The position numbers and the translations under genes are program-made. From assembly GCA_916700875.1 (NCBI GenBank), contig CAKAKS010000184.1:62001-126000 (forward strand): 64,000 nucleotides of DNA, written 5' to 3'. Positions 1 through 11,303 of this stretch are shown one piece after another. This DNA comes from Sebastes aleutianus. Its lineage: Eukaryota > Chordata > Actinopteri > Perciformes > Sebastidae. The notes under the pieces are model-generated. The model saw only the letters and a program-made list of their open reading frames with translations. It ran no database searches and had not been told where the DNA came from. The stretch's first letter is position 1. Each line of letters starts with the position of its first letter.

Positions 1-939
1 TATATTAATATTGTGGCATGTTATGTTTATGTTGAGCTGATACTGTTGGGTGTATAACAAGTGATCATATTTTACATGATGATGTAACCATCATTTCTGT
101 ATTTAAAACCTGAATTTACGTTCTAATAGCTGTCAAATAATTGTATTTTAGTCAAAAACAATATTTCTCTCTGAAATGTAGAAGACTATAAATACTGTGT
201 AAAGTAGGATAAAATCAGCAAGTAGTTAATTATTTTTTAATATATTATTCTAAATTTTGTTTTATTCTTTTTTTCTTTTTTTGTCCCTTTTTTGTTTTGG
301 GGCTTCATGACTCTGTTATGACTTGCTGATATTCCTATATTTTGGGATGATTCATATGTATTGGTATTGTGTCATACGTCATTGTCCAATGTTATGTTGT
401 GTATGAGAAACTTCAAATAAACAGAAACAATATTTCTCTCTGAAATGTAGTAGACTAAAAGTACTGTATAAAGTAGGATGCAAATCTCAAACTGAACTCT
501 AGTGCAGTACTTGAGTAAATGTACTTAGTTTATGTTAGACTTTAGCTGAGCACAGTTAAAACCATGTGAACAAAATAATACTGTAGTGATACAATGAAAA
601 TATAATACATGTCTGTTAACTGCACAAGCTGGATCAGTCTGCCAAAACAAACTCAAAACATGTGAGCTCAGTTGCAATGACTGTTGGAGCTAAGCCAATA
701 TTGAAAATGCTCTCTACCATATTTAACAATGTTGCCTGTTAATGACTGATTTATGAGGATGTCTGTCGACATGACAATCTTTATGTAATTAAGTGTTTTT
801 TTTAAGACCACCGTATTTACATTTTCATTTCTAGTAAGTGACATGCTCCTTGAAAGAACAAACCCAATGTCAACGTTTATTCCACAATAAGCCAAATCAT
901 CAGTACAAATAATACCAGAGCAATAAGACCATTGTTTAT
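1..939. other. AT-rich intergenic stretch with a direct repeat
   Basis: No coding exon is supported here. A segment of about 55 bases at 157-211, containing AATATTTCTCTCTGAAATG, recurs with a few mismatches at 425-478. This is probably debris of a dispersed repeat. Short ORFs on either strand lack any recognisable domain. Confidence 0.5.
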
Positions 940-1475
940 TTAAAGGAACAGTGTGTAACTTTTCAGGGATTGATTAGTAGAAATGGAATATAATATTCAT
1001 AACTATGTTTTTATTAGTGTATAATCCCCTGAAACTAAGCATTGTGTTTTCATTAGCTTAGAATGAGCCCTTCATATCTACATAGGGAGCGGGTCCTCTT
1101 TACGGAGTCCGCCGTGTTGCTCTGCTCATGTTTCTACAGTAGCCCAGAACAGACAAACCAAACAGTGGCTCTAGAGAGAGCCTTTTGTGTTTTTACGTTA
1201 CCTGAAGTTAACATCACGCATATGAAACTGCGGTAACGTGAGCCACAGAGTGTTAAACTGTGCTACTGCCAGCTGACGTCTGTCTTCCTCCTAAAGTAGT
1301 GTTATTATGGTAAGGATGGCCTCTGGGTGAGAACAACGGCGTTACCATGGTTTTGCACTCGGCGACTCACGTTACCGCTGTCTTGGAAAGGGAGGAGTAA
1401 GCTGAGGGGTACTCAGTTGGTTGCAATCTTCAACCACACCACTAGATGCCACCAAATCCTACACACTGTCTTTAA
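940..1475. mobile_element. TTAA-bounded non-autonomous DNA transposon (MITE)
   Basis: The element opens TTAAAGGAACAGTGTGTA and closes with TACACACTGTCTTTAA, an inverted match with one base missing. TTAA stands at both ends, as expected for the TTAA target duplications of piggyBac- or Kolobok-type transposons. The interior is about 500 bp, GC-richer than its flanks, and has no transposase ORF. The superfamily is inferred from the TTAA boundary only. Confidence 0.75.
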
Positions 1476-2619
1476 GATGATATCAGTCGTAGTATGATAG
1501 TATGCCAGCTGTGGTTCCCAGTGGGTCCTTAACAGAGTCATTTTAATTACTTAGAGTGAGCATCACTTCACTCTTTCCATTCTTACTTCTGTAATTGTGA
1601 TATTTTTCTTTATATCTTTTCTGAATCATTGAACAAAGAGATTGTAGGTAGATTAGAAATCTGTGGTGCGAAAAACCCTGTCAAATGATAGCCTTATTAT
1701 TTTAAAACAGTTTTGTTACAGTTTTATTAGAAGCATACCTACCCAGTGCCACAGTGCCTGTCATAAAGTAATGATGATCACTGTTTTTGTCAGATCCATC
1801 ATATTCGCCAAATCGTACTTGCTCTCCCATCACCCACAGACAGTGAGCTCTGTGGTGACTACGGTAGTGAATAGGTGTCATCTTCATGCCTCCAGGCTTC
1901 TCTGTTGTAAATATTGTGCTTCTGAGTGTGGATGAAGTTGAGGCAAGTTGGCCGCGACCTGAGGAGAGTGGTAGGGCCTGGGTGGGAAAAGCACAATACC
2001 GAGGGGGCCCAGCTATGCCAGCTTCACTATGTGCCCCCTGCAATGCCATGTGAAATGACAGGCCGTGTCACCGAAAGGGCCTGGGGCATTTTTCCCTTTG
2101 TGGCCTGTCAAAGCTCACCAACTAGTGGGCTCTCAGTTTGAAACAGACTGAGAGATGACATTTTCTAACTTCCTAAGGGATGACAGAGTAGTTCAGTGTT
2201 TTCCTCATGCAGAAGGTGTTTGTGTTTCTGTACAAGATGAGTGAATCGGTCAAAATAAAAGAACGATTGTGTGAAAAATATGTTTTTTTTATGCAAATGT
2301 GTAGTGAATATAAAACTTATTGCCGTGAAACTAGTTGATTAATCATTGCAGATTGTACACAAAAGAACAGCACTAATTAATTAGTAACATCATAAGAGTT
2401 TGACTGTCTTGCATCTGTTTGTATGCACAGAGGTCGTCCATTCCCTCGTCTCCTTGGCCCAAAGCAATCTGTCTCCATGTATATGTTCATATTCAGTGTT
2501 ATGCTCGCATGTGCCTTTGTGTTTGTGTACTGTATATGGTTATGTATGCGGGGGTCACACACCAGCATATGTGTTTCTATGTCATACTAATTAAATAATA
2601 ATATCTTCATTATGTTCAG
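1476..2619. other. Probable C1orf53 intron, no exon recognised
   Basis: This unique sequence lies upstream of the first recognisable C1orf53 exon. I searched it for the N-terminal exon of that gene and found none that fits. A GC-richer block at about 1930-2140 has no domain similarity I can name. The sequence just before 2620 (TATGTTCAG) is a usable splice acceptor. Confidence 0.5.
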
Positions 2620-2721
2620 GCGAAGAAGCAGATGTACGTCGACCCTTCCAGTGGGTACAAGGTGTTCACAGAGTATGCCCACCTTCACAGAGGGAAATGT
2701 TGTGGCAGCGCATGCAGACAT
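2620..2721 (+). CDS. C1orf53: C1orf53 penultimate coding exon
   Basis: This exon has 34 codons starting in phase 0 after acceptor TTCAG and ending at CAT before donor GTGAGC. It encodes AKKQMYVDPSSGYKVFTEY and then the first part of the cysteine motif. The ATG at 2632 is internal, not the start codon, because the family continues upstream of it. Confidence 0.9.
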
Positions 2722-5174
2722 GTGAGCTCTTTGATTTCTCTTTTACCAGGTTGTGTGGTTCTCATCTGGCCTCGGCTGTTGAGTCCCGCCTTGTTCTTCA
2801 GTTCTTTTCTGTTCTGGACCCTGTTTCCCAACGTTACTTCACCATCGATGGTAACTGTGTTTTCTAAGAGCGTTTTGATAAATGTTCTTACATTTTTATG
2901 CCCAAAACATCACGTAAAACAAGTTTATGTGCATTATCGTTAAGAGCATCTTAACCTCAGCTGTCCATGGTGCTGAAAAGAATATTTAAATAAGTCACAC
3001 TGTATATTTTTCATTTCCTAAACAGCACACATGCATATAACTCATTTCACTCAGTATGACAGTGTACCTTAAAGGGTAAATTCTGTATTTTTTAACCTGG
3101 ATCTTATTTTCCCATTTGTTTGTGTCTATCTGACTTAGGGCTGACCCGAATGCTTCGAAGCTTTGAAGCTTTGACCATTGCCGTGGTAATTGACCTCAGA
3201 ATCAGTATTCGAATGCTTCATTTTGTGTTTTATTTATATATAAGTATGTAATAATAATGTATAAATCCCCAAATAGCCCATGAAATAAGGAATAATCCCA
3301 CAACATTATTCATTATTCATATATATATACATAGACTAATTATTATTAGTTCTTCTCAGACAGATATCGCAGTTTGTTATGAGTTGAGGTGCGTGTGTGT
3401 ACAGTAGTGCAGCAGCGGCACCGTCCCGAAGCTTCGAATAGCTTCTAATACTTCCTACCGAAGCTTCGAAGCCCAAAAAAATGGTATTTGGGACAGCCCT
3501 AACCTGACTAGTAGGGGCATCATTGTCTGAAACTGGTGCAGTATTGAGGGATAAGGCTGTAGATGGCAGCCGCTCAATGGCTGCAATATGCTGCTATTGG
3601 GGCAAGCAGGCAGTCATTTACGTCCACTAAAAGTGCTTGTTTTTGCCTTGACAGGCTCTGATTGTTATTATAAGTGTCTAACAACATTATGGAAAGAGTC
3701 TCACTCAAGGAGAAGTCTCGTTATGAAATCTGGCGAGGTGACGTGTTGCCAGAAGACAACGGCGGAATAGTGGAATACATCCATTATGGAAATGCGAGGG
3801 CCAGTTGGGCAGAGTTTGTTGTGTTGGAATACAGAAAGCGTAGCTTAGTTTTATCTAAAAGATTTTCAATGTCATGGCTGAATATTTAGATGATTTCCAC
3901 ATTGTGGATGAGGTCTTTGAATTCAAGGGACGCCTTTATTTATTTGAGCCAGAGTATACGGATATTACAATTCACAACGAGACTTCTCCTTGAGCGAGAC
4001 TTGGACACAATAACAAACAGACCGGATCAAGCAAAAGGTAAGAAAAACGTTTTATATCCCTGTAGGGTCCTTCCCATCATGTTGTCTCTGAGCCTGTCAG
4101 TGGCAAAAACAAGCACTTTTAGTGAACATAACGTTACATTGACGCTGCTCACTTGCCCTCGCAGCTCATTTCGCGGCTGCCGGCTGCAGCATTATACCTC
4201 AGTACTGGACCAGTTTCAGAAATCACTTAGACACAAAAACATGGGAAAATATGGTCCAGGTTGAAACCACCAAAGTTACCCTTTAAAGTTCAGTCAACAC
4301 TCTGAGCTTCCAGCTTTCTGCAGTCTATATGATGCATGTTACTCGTTGGCAGTAAGTAATCTGCCTGCTGCTGAAGGCAGATGTTGCCCGTAAGCACAAA
4401 TTAAGAAATTGCTTCATATCTAGAAGTGATGATTCTTAAGGATAAGAGCAATATCGTCTATTCATGCATGTTGTCATTCTGTTGTCAAGTAAGCCCTCCT
4501 GTATTAGAACCATGTTAACAAAACACACAGCACAACTAGAACAAAAAAAAGCAGCAATATGGAGGCTGAAAAATCAAGTCAAGTGGCATTTTGGCCAGAT
4601 GATGGCCAGATATAATATTTTAAAAAGTACTGGCAAAAATCCAGCTTTTTTAATTAAAGGACGCACTAACAAATAAGGGTAAAATCAAATCAGTGCTGCC
4701 ATGGCGATGAAACAATTACATGATTTAGAGAAGTAGAAGGAGGATGATGACAGATCAGCTGATGTAAAGCAGATTGGCTGAAGGGCTGCACAACACGTGT
4801 CTTGCTTGGTGAATGACAAGATTTAATTCCTTAAAAAAACAAAATCTTTTTTCCATCCTGTGATTTTACTTTTGCAGATATTACTGATTTAACCTATGAA
4901 TGGCTAAAACACCACATTTATTCACAGAGAAAATGATTGGTTTAAAGTATACTGGTTATGATATTGACTTAAAGGGATAGTTTGGGTGTTTTGAAGTGGG
5001 TTTGTATGAGGTACTTATCCATAGTCAGTGTATTACCTACAGTAGATGATTTGGGAAGCAGACAGGAGTTACCGCACGGAAGCAAAGCAATGTACTGCTG
5101 TGGACGGGGCCGGCAGCAAAACGTATTTTAGCCTCCTAAAAGAAAGGCTCACCTAAATAAATCAATATGTTTTA

Positions 5175-5214
<40 letters not shown>

Positions 5215-6302
5215 TGTATATAGAATTTATAGAATTTTTTTGCCAGTTTACCTTGCAGTCAGACAGCTATACAATCTATGTTTCCGACAGGGAACTGAAG
5301 CTGTTATCTATGCTCTCGCCAAAGCAACCAGACTCCATTGAAAAAATCTGTAATTTTACTTTGCAGAACACGGGAGTTGCTGGTCTACCACAGCCTCGAT
5401 TGGTTAGTTTGTTTCTGTCACTTTGGTTAGTTTGGAATCACCAGCCTCCTGTGTTCTGCAAGGTTCAAATTACAGGTTTTTCAATGGAGTCTGGTGGCTT
5501 TGGCGAGAGCATAGATGGATACAACGGCTTCAGTTCCCCGTCGGAAAGGGCTGTCTGACAGCAAGGTAAAGAGGTGAAAATATTCTAAATATAGCGTACA
5601 CTTAAACTGATATTGATTTTTTTAGGTGAGCCTTTCTTTTAGGTGGCTAAAATACGTTTTGCTGCCGGCCCCGTCCACAGCAGTACATTGCTTTGCTTCT
5701 GTGTCTGCTTTTCCAAACTGGGGGCTAGCTGATTATCATCTACTGTAGGTAGTACACTGACTATGCATAAGTAACTCATTCAACCCCACTTCAAAACACC
5801 CAAACTATCCCTTTAAAGATCAATGGTTAAAAAAACAACACATAGTCCAGACTTAATCCTACAGGTGTTCTGACTATAAGATGCTTCTAACCTTAATGGA
5901 GGTAGATATAGACGCAGGATCAGTTTCATGATCACATTAGCCTCAAGATACATTGGGAAACAGAGCCCAGTTCTGTCCTGGTGACACTAGGTCTGTCTAG
6001 TCCACATCCTGTCCCGTCCCTCCCTGTCCAATCTTGTCTTCTGTCTTACCGTCCCATCCCATTCTGTCTTCCCCTGTTCTGTCCTCTCTCGCTCTGTGTG
6101 GTTCAGTCCTGATTTGATCATCCTCATCCTGTTCTCCCGTGTTTTAAGCTGTCTTGTTCTCTGTGTGACTGATGTTCTACTCCACATGAAGCCATTTAAC
6201 ACCATTTAATTATTTCATTTTCTCCTCTAGTGTCCATATGGCCAAGTCAACGTGAAGGACCCTGCAATGAAGAAACAGTTTAATTCTCTATTTTATGTGT
6301 AG
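2620..6302 (+). CDS. C1orf53: C1orf53 orthologue, 3' two coding exons (5' partial)
   Basis: Exons 2620-2721 and 6231-6302 join at CAT|gtgagc ... cctctag|TGT with no frame change. They encode the conserved C-terminal half of the small vertebrate protein C1orf53. It reads YVDPSSGYKVFTEYAHL, then a cysteine-rich RGKCCGSACRHCPYGQVNV stretch, and ends FNSLFYV-stop. As I recall the human protein, this core and the closing FNSYFYV are strongly conserved. The CC-x3-C-x2-C spacing looks metal-binding, but the molecular function is not established. The first exon, which should carry the less conserved N terminus, is not recognised and probably lies left of the window. The gene precedes lhx9 on the same strand, as C1orf53 precedes LHX9 in human. 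The intron contains three transposons. Confidence 0.9.
3136..3501. mobile_element. hAT-like MITE nested in the 3069-4286 element
   Basis: The ends are TAGGGCTGACCCGAATGC and GGGACAGCCCTA. Flanking octamers ATCTGACT (3128-3135) and ACCTGACT (3502-3509) differ at one base, as for an 8-bp hAT target duplication. The subterminal region is rich in GCTTCGAA repeats. No transposase remains. Confidence 0.75.
3874..3993 (+). pseudogene. 39-codon ORF in the centre of the foldback element, possible captured gene fragment
   Basis: From the ATG at 3874 the frame reads MAEYLDDFHIVDEVF, then RLYLFEPEYTD, and stops at 3993. The FEPEYTD stretch resembles a motif I recall from multi-copy teleost proteins with a P2X7-C-terminal-like zinc-binding domain. 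The ORF sits at the symmetry centre of a transposon. It is either a captured host fragment or transposon-derived sequence. It is unlikely to be an independent gene. Confidence 0.3.
4287..4968. other. Intronic sequence, nothing recognised
   Basis: This is AT-rich unique sequence between two transposons inside the C1orf53 intron. No exon, RNA gene or clear repeat is seen. Confidence 0.5.
4969..5816. mobile_element. Full-length foldback TTAA transposon (850 bp)
   Basis: The element starts TTAAAGGGATAGTTTGGGTG and ends with the inverted form before TTAA at 5813. The arms pair almost throughout. The block TGGACGGGGCCGGCAGCAAA at about 5102 recurs inverted at about 5660, and GCTCTCGCCAAAGC near 5312 recurs inverted near 5500. 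The transcript would form a hairpin of about 400 bp. A (TA)n run at about 5178-5212 interrupts the left arm. No transposase ORF is present. Confidence 0.85.
5176..5213. repeat. (TA)n microsatellite
   Basis: About 18 TA dinucleotides lie inside the left arm of the 4969-5816 element. The right arm lacks a matching tract, so it expanded after insertion or after arm divergence. Confidence 0.9.
6231..6302 (+). CDS. C1orf53: C1orf53 last coding exon
   Basis: This exon has 24 codons from TGT after acceptor TCCTCTAG to TAG at 6300-6302. It encodes CPYGQVNVKDPAMKKQFNS and ends in LFYV. Its phase matches the 2721 donor exactly. The first ATG in the interval (6269) is internal. A possible but weak polyadenylation signal AATAAA lies at 7233. 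Confidence 0.92.
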   Translation, partial: CPYGQVNVKDPAMKKQFNSLFYV

Positions 6303-6639
6303 GCCTAACCTGACGGAGGTAAAACGCCTGTTCAGAGTGGAACCCAGAACACGCTGCCTGTCGTTGTTTGGACTACTTGAGAGTCATTTTTAGCAGTGTA
6401 CTAAATGATGAAATACGGTTAGTGTCTGTGCAATATCTACCTCCTGTGAATCACAACTATTCTCAGGATTATTTTTTATTCTCACAAGACAGGGGGAGGA
6501 GGAGGAGAGAGGATTTGTTCACTAGAACCTCATGTAAAATAGTCTTTTATCACATTTTTGTTTTGCTGTATTTTTCAGATATTTTTCTCGAATGTCCAAT
6601 GAAAATGCCTTGAGCTTCATTTTTTCGTCTCTCTTTACG

Positions 6640-7180
6640 AGCATTTAATATTTTGTGGTATTCCGCTCCTCTGATGCATTTACAAGGGTTGTGGGAGTAT
6701 AGAGATGAAAACTGAAAGAGCATTTTAGATCTTCGCCCTCCAGATAAAGGGCATATAAGCGAAAGTAGCTGCAGCTAGTCAGATGGAGTCTTGTGCTCTT
6801 TTGCTTTGCATCTCTTGTTATTTTCTCTCTCCCAAATGTACGACTGCATGAATATTAGCATCGTTTAAGTGCTCGACTGAACTGTCTACCTTTGACTGGA
6901 ACGCTGTGTTGTTAAAAATAGGCAGGGGGCCAAGGGTCAGCCCTCACACTTGGCTGCGCTGCGTTTACACCACTTGATGGAATCAGGCTGTTAACAAACA
7001 TGCCATGGACATCAACAGCAGCCCTCCCCACCGGACTCGCAGCTCAGCCTCCTGGCAACACTTGGCTACAGCGCAGCTCCCTGCGGCTGCTCTCCTGAGC
7101 TGCAGCCTAATGAACTCCTGGGCCCCTCTCATCCCAGCACTGCTCATGTTCACCAGCATGCTTTAGACGCACACATGCAT
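6640..7180. promoter_or_regulatory. Candidate conserved non-coding block between C1orf53 and lhx9
   Basis: This is non-repetitive, moderately GC-rich sequence downstream of C1orf53. It holds homeodomain-like cores (CATTTAATA) and E-box-like CANNTG sites. No long ORF is present. The call rests on its unlikeness to the surrounding repeats, without any alignment, so it is tentative. Confidence 0.3.
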
Positions 7181-7239
7181 AGGCGGGCTCACTCCATCAG
7201 AACACCCTGTGGCTCCTAATAGGCCAATATAGAATAAAG

Positions 7240-8329
7240 GTTGCGTTAAACGCCGCACTTTGTAGCCCACAGTAATAGTGCAAGGTGAGGTCAAGGCGCC
7301 CATGCAGCTCTGTAAAATCTGACAGGTTGATCTTACTTAAAAAAATCTAGGAAACCGATTGCCTTTAAAAAGGTAAGTAAACATGACTATTAGTCTTAAG
7401 TTATTAGAATTCAGGAAACGTGATTGCCTTAGATAAATTAACACAAAAAAGAATGATTAGTTCACAGGATTATTTTTTTATTTTAACAAACATTCTGAGC
7501 ATGTTACAAGGCCAGTGTTTGTGGAAACAAATGAATCAAAACAAATCCACTTTAAGCCTCGTAAAATAATCTATAAAAAGTCCTAATATAAAGCAAATGG
7601 CTTGAGTTTGGCTTTCAATGTCATCCATGATGACGTTACCTTCCAGTATGGTACCAATGCGGATGGTTCAAGGTGAAGGGTGAACTTCTTTATTCCTGCC
7701 AACAAGCAACATGGTGACTTTGTATTTATTTAATATACTTGTTGACTTCAGAGCTGGCCAGCGTTCCAACATCCGTTTCACAGATTTCACAGATTTCACA
7801 GACGTCTTAATGAGAAGGTCTGCCTCAACAGCTGATTCACACGTGCTGCATTTGGTGTGAGAATTTAAAAGAGTTGTTGAATGCACTTCACAACTCTTTT
7901 GTACATCAAATTAACATTTTAACTTTTAAAAATGTAGCTAACGTTAAAAGCTCTCATGTGAGGCCATATACAGAAAAAAACTACCAAAATTAAGTTAATA
8001 CTAATGAAGTTTAAAATACAGTGAAGTTGAATATCTCACCTAGACACTCATGAAAACATCTTCTTCCTTTAGTTTCCAGTCCACACAGTTTCTTAAAACT
8101 TCTCCTGTACTGCTCTACTACTTATTTTGCACTAATTGTTGTCGTGCACAAGTCATCAGTATGTTTATTGGGTTACTGTATTTTTTTTCGTAATCGACAA
8201 AGCAGGCAGATATTTTGGCGGGTAGCGAGCCGTGGTGAAATGTTGCGATCGTCATTTCCGGTAAGTGCACCGCAGAGTATTTGATTTGAGACAACCCTAC
8301 CCTGTTGAAATTCACGCACTACTCAAGTA
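7240..8329. other. Intergenic, nothing recognised
   Basis: AT-rich sequence with a short tandem repeat of CACAGATTT near 7780-7802 and no supported gene. Confidence 0.5.
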
Positions 8330-8640
8330 AGTAGAAGAAGAAGAAAGGCACTTTATTAATAACCATCATAATTACATTTTTACACTCTGTTATTTTACAT
8401 AGAACATACACACATGCACAAACAGGACATATGTACATGCATTAATGGAGAGATGTCAGAGCGAGGGCGCTGCCCCTGACAGGCTCCCGAGCAGTTGGGG
8501 GTTTGGTGCCTTGCTCAAGGGCACCTTGGCAGTGGCATCTCTCCAGCTACCAGTTCACACTCAGTACTTGGTCCATGTGGGGACTTGAAACGCGGACCCT
8601 CTGGTTCCCAAGCCAAGTCCCTATGGACTGAGCTACTAAG
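8330..8640 (-). mobile_element. tRNA-derived SINE, minus strand
   Basis: On the minus strand the element starts near 8640 with a tRNA-like head. TAGCTCAGTCCATAGGGA resembles an RNA polymerase III A box, and GGTCCGCGTTTCAAGTCC resembles a B box. It continues through GCCAAGGTGCCCTTGAGCAA, a body sequence I recall as common in fish SINEs. It ends near 8330 in a CTT-type simple repeat, seen as AGAAGAAGAAGAAAGG on the plus strand. It is a retroposed copy and not a functional tRNA gene. Confidence 0.7.
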
Positions 8641-8807
8641 TACCGAGTGAACACAGTGCGCTACATTGAAGAGTACTTGCGGAAGTACGCGGATTGGAAC
8701 ACACAGTTAGTTTTATATCTCTTTCAGGCAAAACAAGTACATTGCTCACACTACATGAGTTGAATCAACAAGGATAGTGAGAAATAAGCAAAGTGCAGTA
8801 ATGTGAT

Positions 8808-9419
8808 TTAAAGGGACTGTTTGTATCTTTCAGAATTGCTTGTTAACAGCGACACCGTTAAGTCAACGAAAGTCAGCGTCGGGCTCACGCTTGCTCGCTC
8901 TAAATAGACATAAACGAGCATCGCTCAAAACAGTGAGGCGACACACATCAGCTTAAACCACAATATCACTCTATAATTCACCTGCTTGGCAGTAATGTTA
9001 GCTGACCAGACGAAGGTCTCTCCATGAATCACTGCTGATCCTAGTGTTGGTAACGTTATCGCCTCCCGACCGCAGCCGCAGGGAGACACCGACACCCGGT
9101 CGGAGACGATAACGTTTCTCGCTGCAGAGCCCCGTCACTTCACAAGACACGGGAAACCTCTGTTGGTCTGGAGGAGCTGCAGCATTTATTTCTGCGCAAA
9201 CGTCCACTGTACATTTACTAGATATTCTCAGAGCTACTAACTCTTCTGCAGTGTGTAGTGTGCGCGCATGAACGTGAGGTGGAGCGAGAACGCGCGCGTT
9301 GTGTGAGTGAAGACAAGCAGGCAGAGGAGCGGTCTGAACAGCGTAGCCACACGCGAGCGCACATCGGACACCGACCCGGTAGATTTATACCTGTAAAAAG
9401 TTACAAACAGTCCCTTTAA
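8808..9419. mobile_element. TTAA-bounded MITE, family also present at 40.1-41.1 kb
   Basis: The ends are TTAAAGGGACTGTTTGTA and ACAAACAGTCCCTTTAA. The interior is CpG-rich. A long block (AGTCAACGAAAGTCAGCGTC onward) is nearly identical to sequence at about 40142-40775. The ORFs inside differ between copies and have no domain, so it is non-autonomous. Confidence 0.85.
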
Positions 9420-9439
9420 GTAAGCTTAAAAGGTATTAC

Positions 9440-10060
9440 CTTTTTAGAGTGACCTGTGCGTGCGAGAGGAAAGATGCGCCTCTTGATATGTGGGTGCATT
9501 GTGGGTGCATTGTGGGTAGGCAGCTCCATGCCTTCGGGGCAACCTGCCACACACACTTCGGCCGTCTCCGCCTGATTGGGCGAACAGCGCATCGGGATGA
9601 GAGGATGTTTCTGTCGCAGCCGACGTGGCCACAGTTCTCCCTCCTCGGCAGGTGGGTCCCAAAGGCAAGTAGTGCTTAGTGATCGGAGCAAAGCCCTGTG
9701 AGCGGCTACAAGGAGATTCATGATCCCAACAGTGCTGGGGAGGACAGGTTCTCGGTTGACGCGTCGTCAGGCCGGATGAGAGGCGAATTTATTTTGTGTT
9801 ATTGTAAAGCGAGGCAGCGGAGCGTGCGGCAGCAACATTTGTGCAGCGGGACGGTGGAGGTGTCACACTCATCAAGTACCTGGGCCCGCTCGCCTGCCGC
9901 GGCTCTGCGGGTTGTTTCGCCTGGGGACTCGTCTGTCACATTAAAGTAGATGCATTGCCATTCAGGGCCTCGGCGGTCCCGCAGCCTGACCATGAAATAG
10001 GCCAACTTTCATGTCTGCCTCATCCCTCCACGTCTTCCCGATCCGGTGATGGCACAGTTT
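9440..10060. promoter_or_regulatory. CpG-rich unique block, candidate conserved regulatory element
   Basis: This GC- and CpG-rich stretch starts just right of a transposon, about 10 kb upstream of lhx9, and is not repeated elsewhere in the window. Short ORFs occur on both strands, as expected in GC-rich DNA, and none shows a domain. It could be a distal lhx9 enhancer or a CpG-island promoter of an unrecognised transcript. Confidence 0.3.
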
Positions 10061-10368
10061 GAAATGGTTTTTTTTTTAATATCATGTTCTTCTAGCCTAG
10101 CAGTTGGTGACTGAGACACAAACAGCACATGCAATCCCTTTCAGCAGATTTATGGAGGAATTTACATGAAAATCGACCCCAGCCTCCTGCCCACCATGTA
10201 TGGTCAGTCTCCATCATATTAAAGTAGAAACAAGAAGCATTCTCTTACATGCTCTTCAATTGTGCCATTTTTAAATGCATGATTGAGTATGTCATAGCAT
10301 TTAACTTCAAGTCTGCTCATCCATATTTTTTCCTATAGTTTAACTTGACTTTATTTAAGTTTGTAACA

Positions 10369-11152
10369 TTAAACCTGCAGTAGGCAGAATATTTTTGGCA
10401 TCATTGGGCAAAAATTCCATAATAATCTTTCAGCAAATTGTAATTCAAGTGTTTTAAAAAATCTACCCGTGACGGAAGACTTTGACCAATCACAGATCAT
10501 TTCAGAGAGAGAGAGCGTTCCTATTGGCTGTTCATTCAACAGAGGCAGCTATCAATCACTCGCAAACTCTGATCAAACGGTCAAACTAGCCAGCGCTGAT
10601 CAAATATGAATCAATATTCTGTTACTGTAATGCATATTTCTCACCTCAAATGTTTTCAGAAACATCTTGACCAATCACAGATCATTTCAGAGAGAGAGTG
10701 TTCCTATTGGCTGTGCTCCAGCTGGTGGGCGGTGCTTGGTATTTCCTCAACTGATCTCAAAATGGCTGCCGGGTCACAAACTTTCTCATTTTACAGCTAA
10801 ACAGTACACTACAAGATGTTTCTGAAAACATCTGAGGTGAGAAATAGGCATTACAGTAACATAGTATTGATTCATATTTGATCAGCTCTGCCTAGTTTGA
10901 CCGTTTGATCGGAGTTCATGAGTGATTGACGGCTGCTGAGAGACGGCAGGCTCCAGATCAGCTCTGATTGGTTGTTTTCCTCCGGTCTGTGAAATCTTGC
11001 AGATGAAATTAGGAGCGCCGGAGGACACAGAGGAACATGATTTTTTTTCAGATTACCTGTCTCATGCATTACTTTCAGGATATAGTGACCGTTTTATAAA
11101 AAATAACTTTTTTAAATCATATTTGCTCCCTTTCTACCCACTGCTGCTTTAA
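10369..11152. mobile_element. TTAA-bounded MITE, family also present at 39.36-40.08 kb
   Basis: The ends are TTAAACCTGCAGTAGGCAGA and CTACCCACTGCTGCTTTAA, which form an imperfect inverted match. Internal arms repeat in opposite orientation. AATATGAATCAATA near 10602 recurs inverted near 10866, and ATCATTTCAGAGAGAGAG occurs at 10497 and directly repeated at 10681. No transposase is present. Confidence 0.8.
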
Positions 11153-11303
11153 TGCCACAAAATTTCTCTAAATCGACCTTATTCATGAATGGATTTATTT
11201 TGTTGGTTTTGGCTGTATTATGCAACACCAGTAAGTAGAATGATGAAAAATGAAGAAATTTTAAAAGTTTTATTTCTCAATATAAGCATATATATATATA
11301 TAT

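Larger units (their letters stand above)
3069..4286. mobile_element. 1.2-kb palindromic TTAA-bounded element with a nested hAT insertion
   Basis: The left arm starts TTAAAGGGTAAATTCTGTAT and the right arm ends AAAGTTACCCTTTAA. The arms remain inverted matches far inward. AACCTGGATCTTATTTTCCC on the left pairs with GGGAAAATATGGTCCAGGTT on the right. The shared block AAAAGTGCTTGTTTTTGCC appears at about 3631 and inverted at about 4107. The shared block AAGGAGAAGTCTCGTT appears at about 3707 and inverted at about 3977. The whole element is therefore a foldback structure, interrupted in its left arm by another transposon at 3136-3501. Confidence 0.8.

Noticed and set aside
8560..8640. tRNA-like sequence on the minus strand
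   Set aside because: It is not a tRNA gene. It is the head of a SINE continuing into a SINE body, and the cloverleaf is not complete.
9416..9721. Overlapping ORFs on both strands in a CpG-rich block
   Set aside because: GC-rich sequence has few stop codons. None of the frames resembles a known protein.
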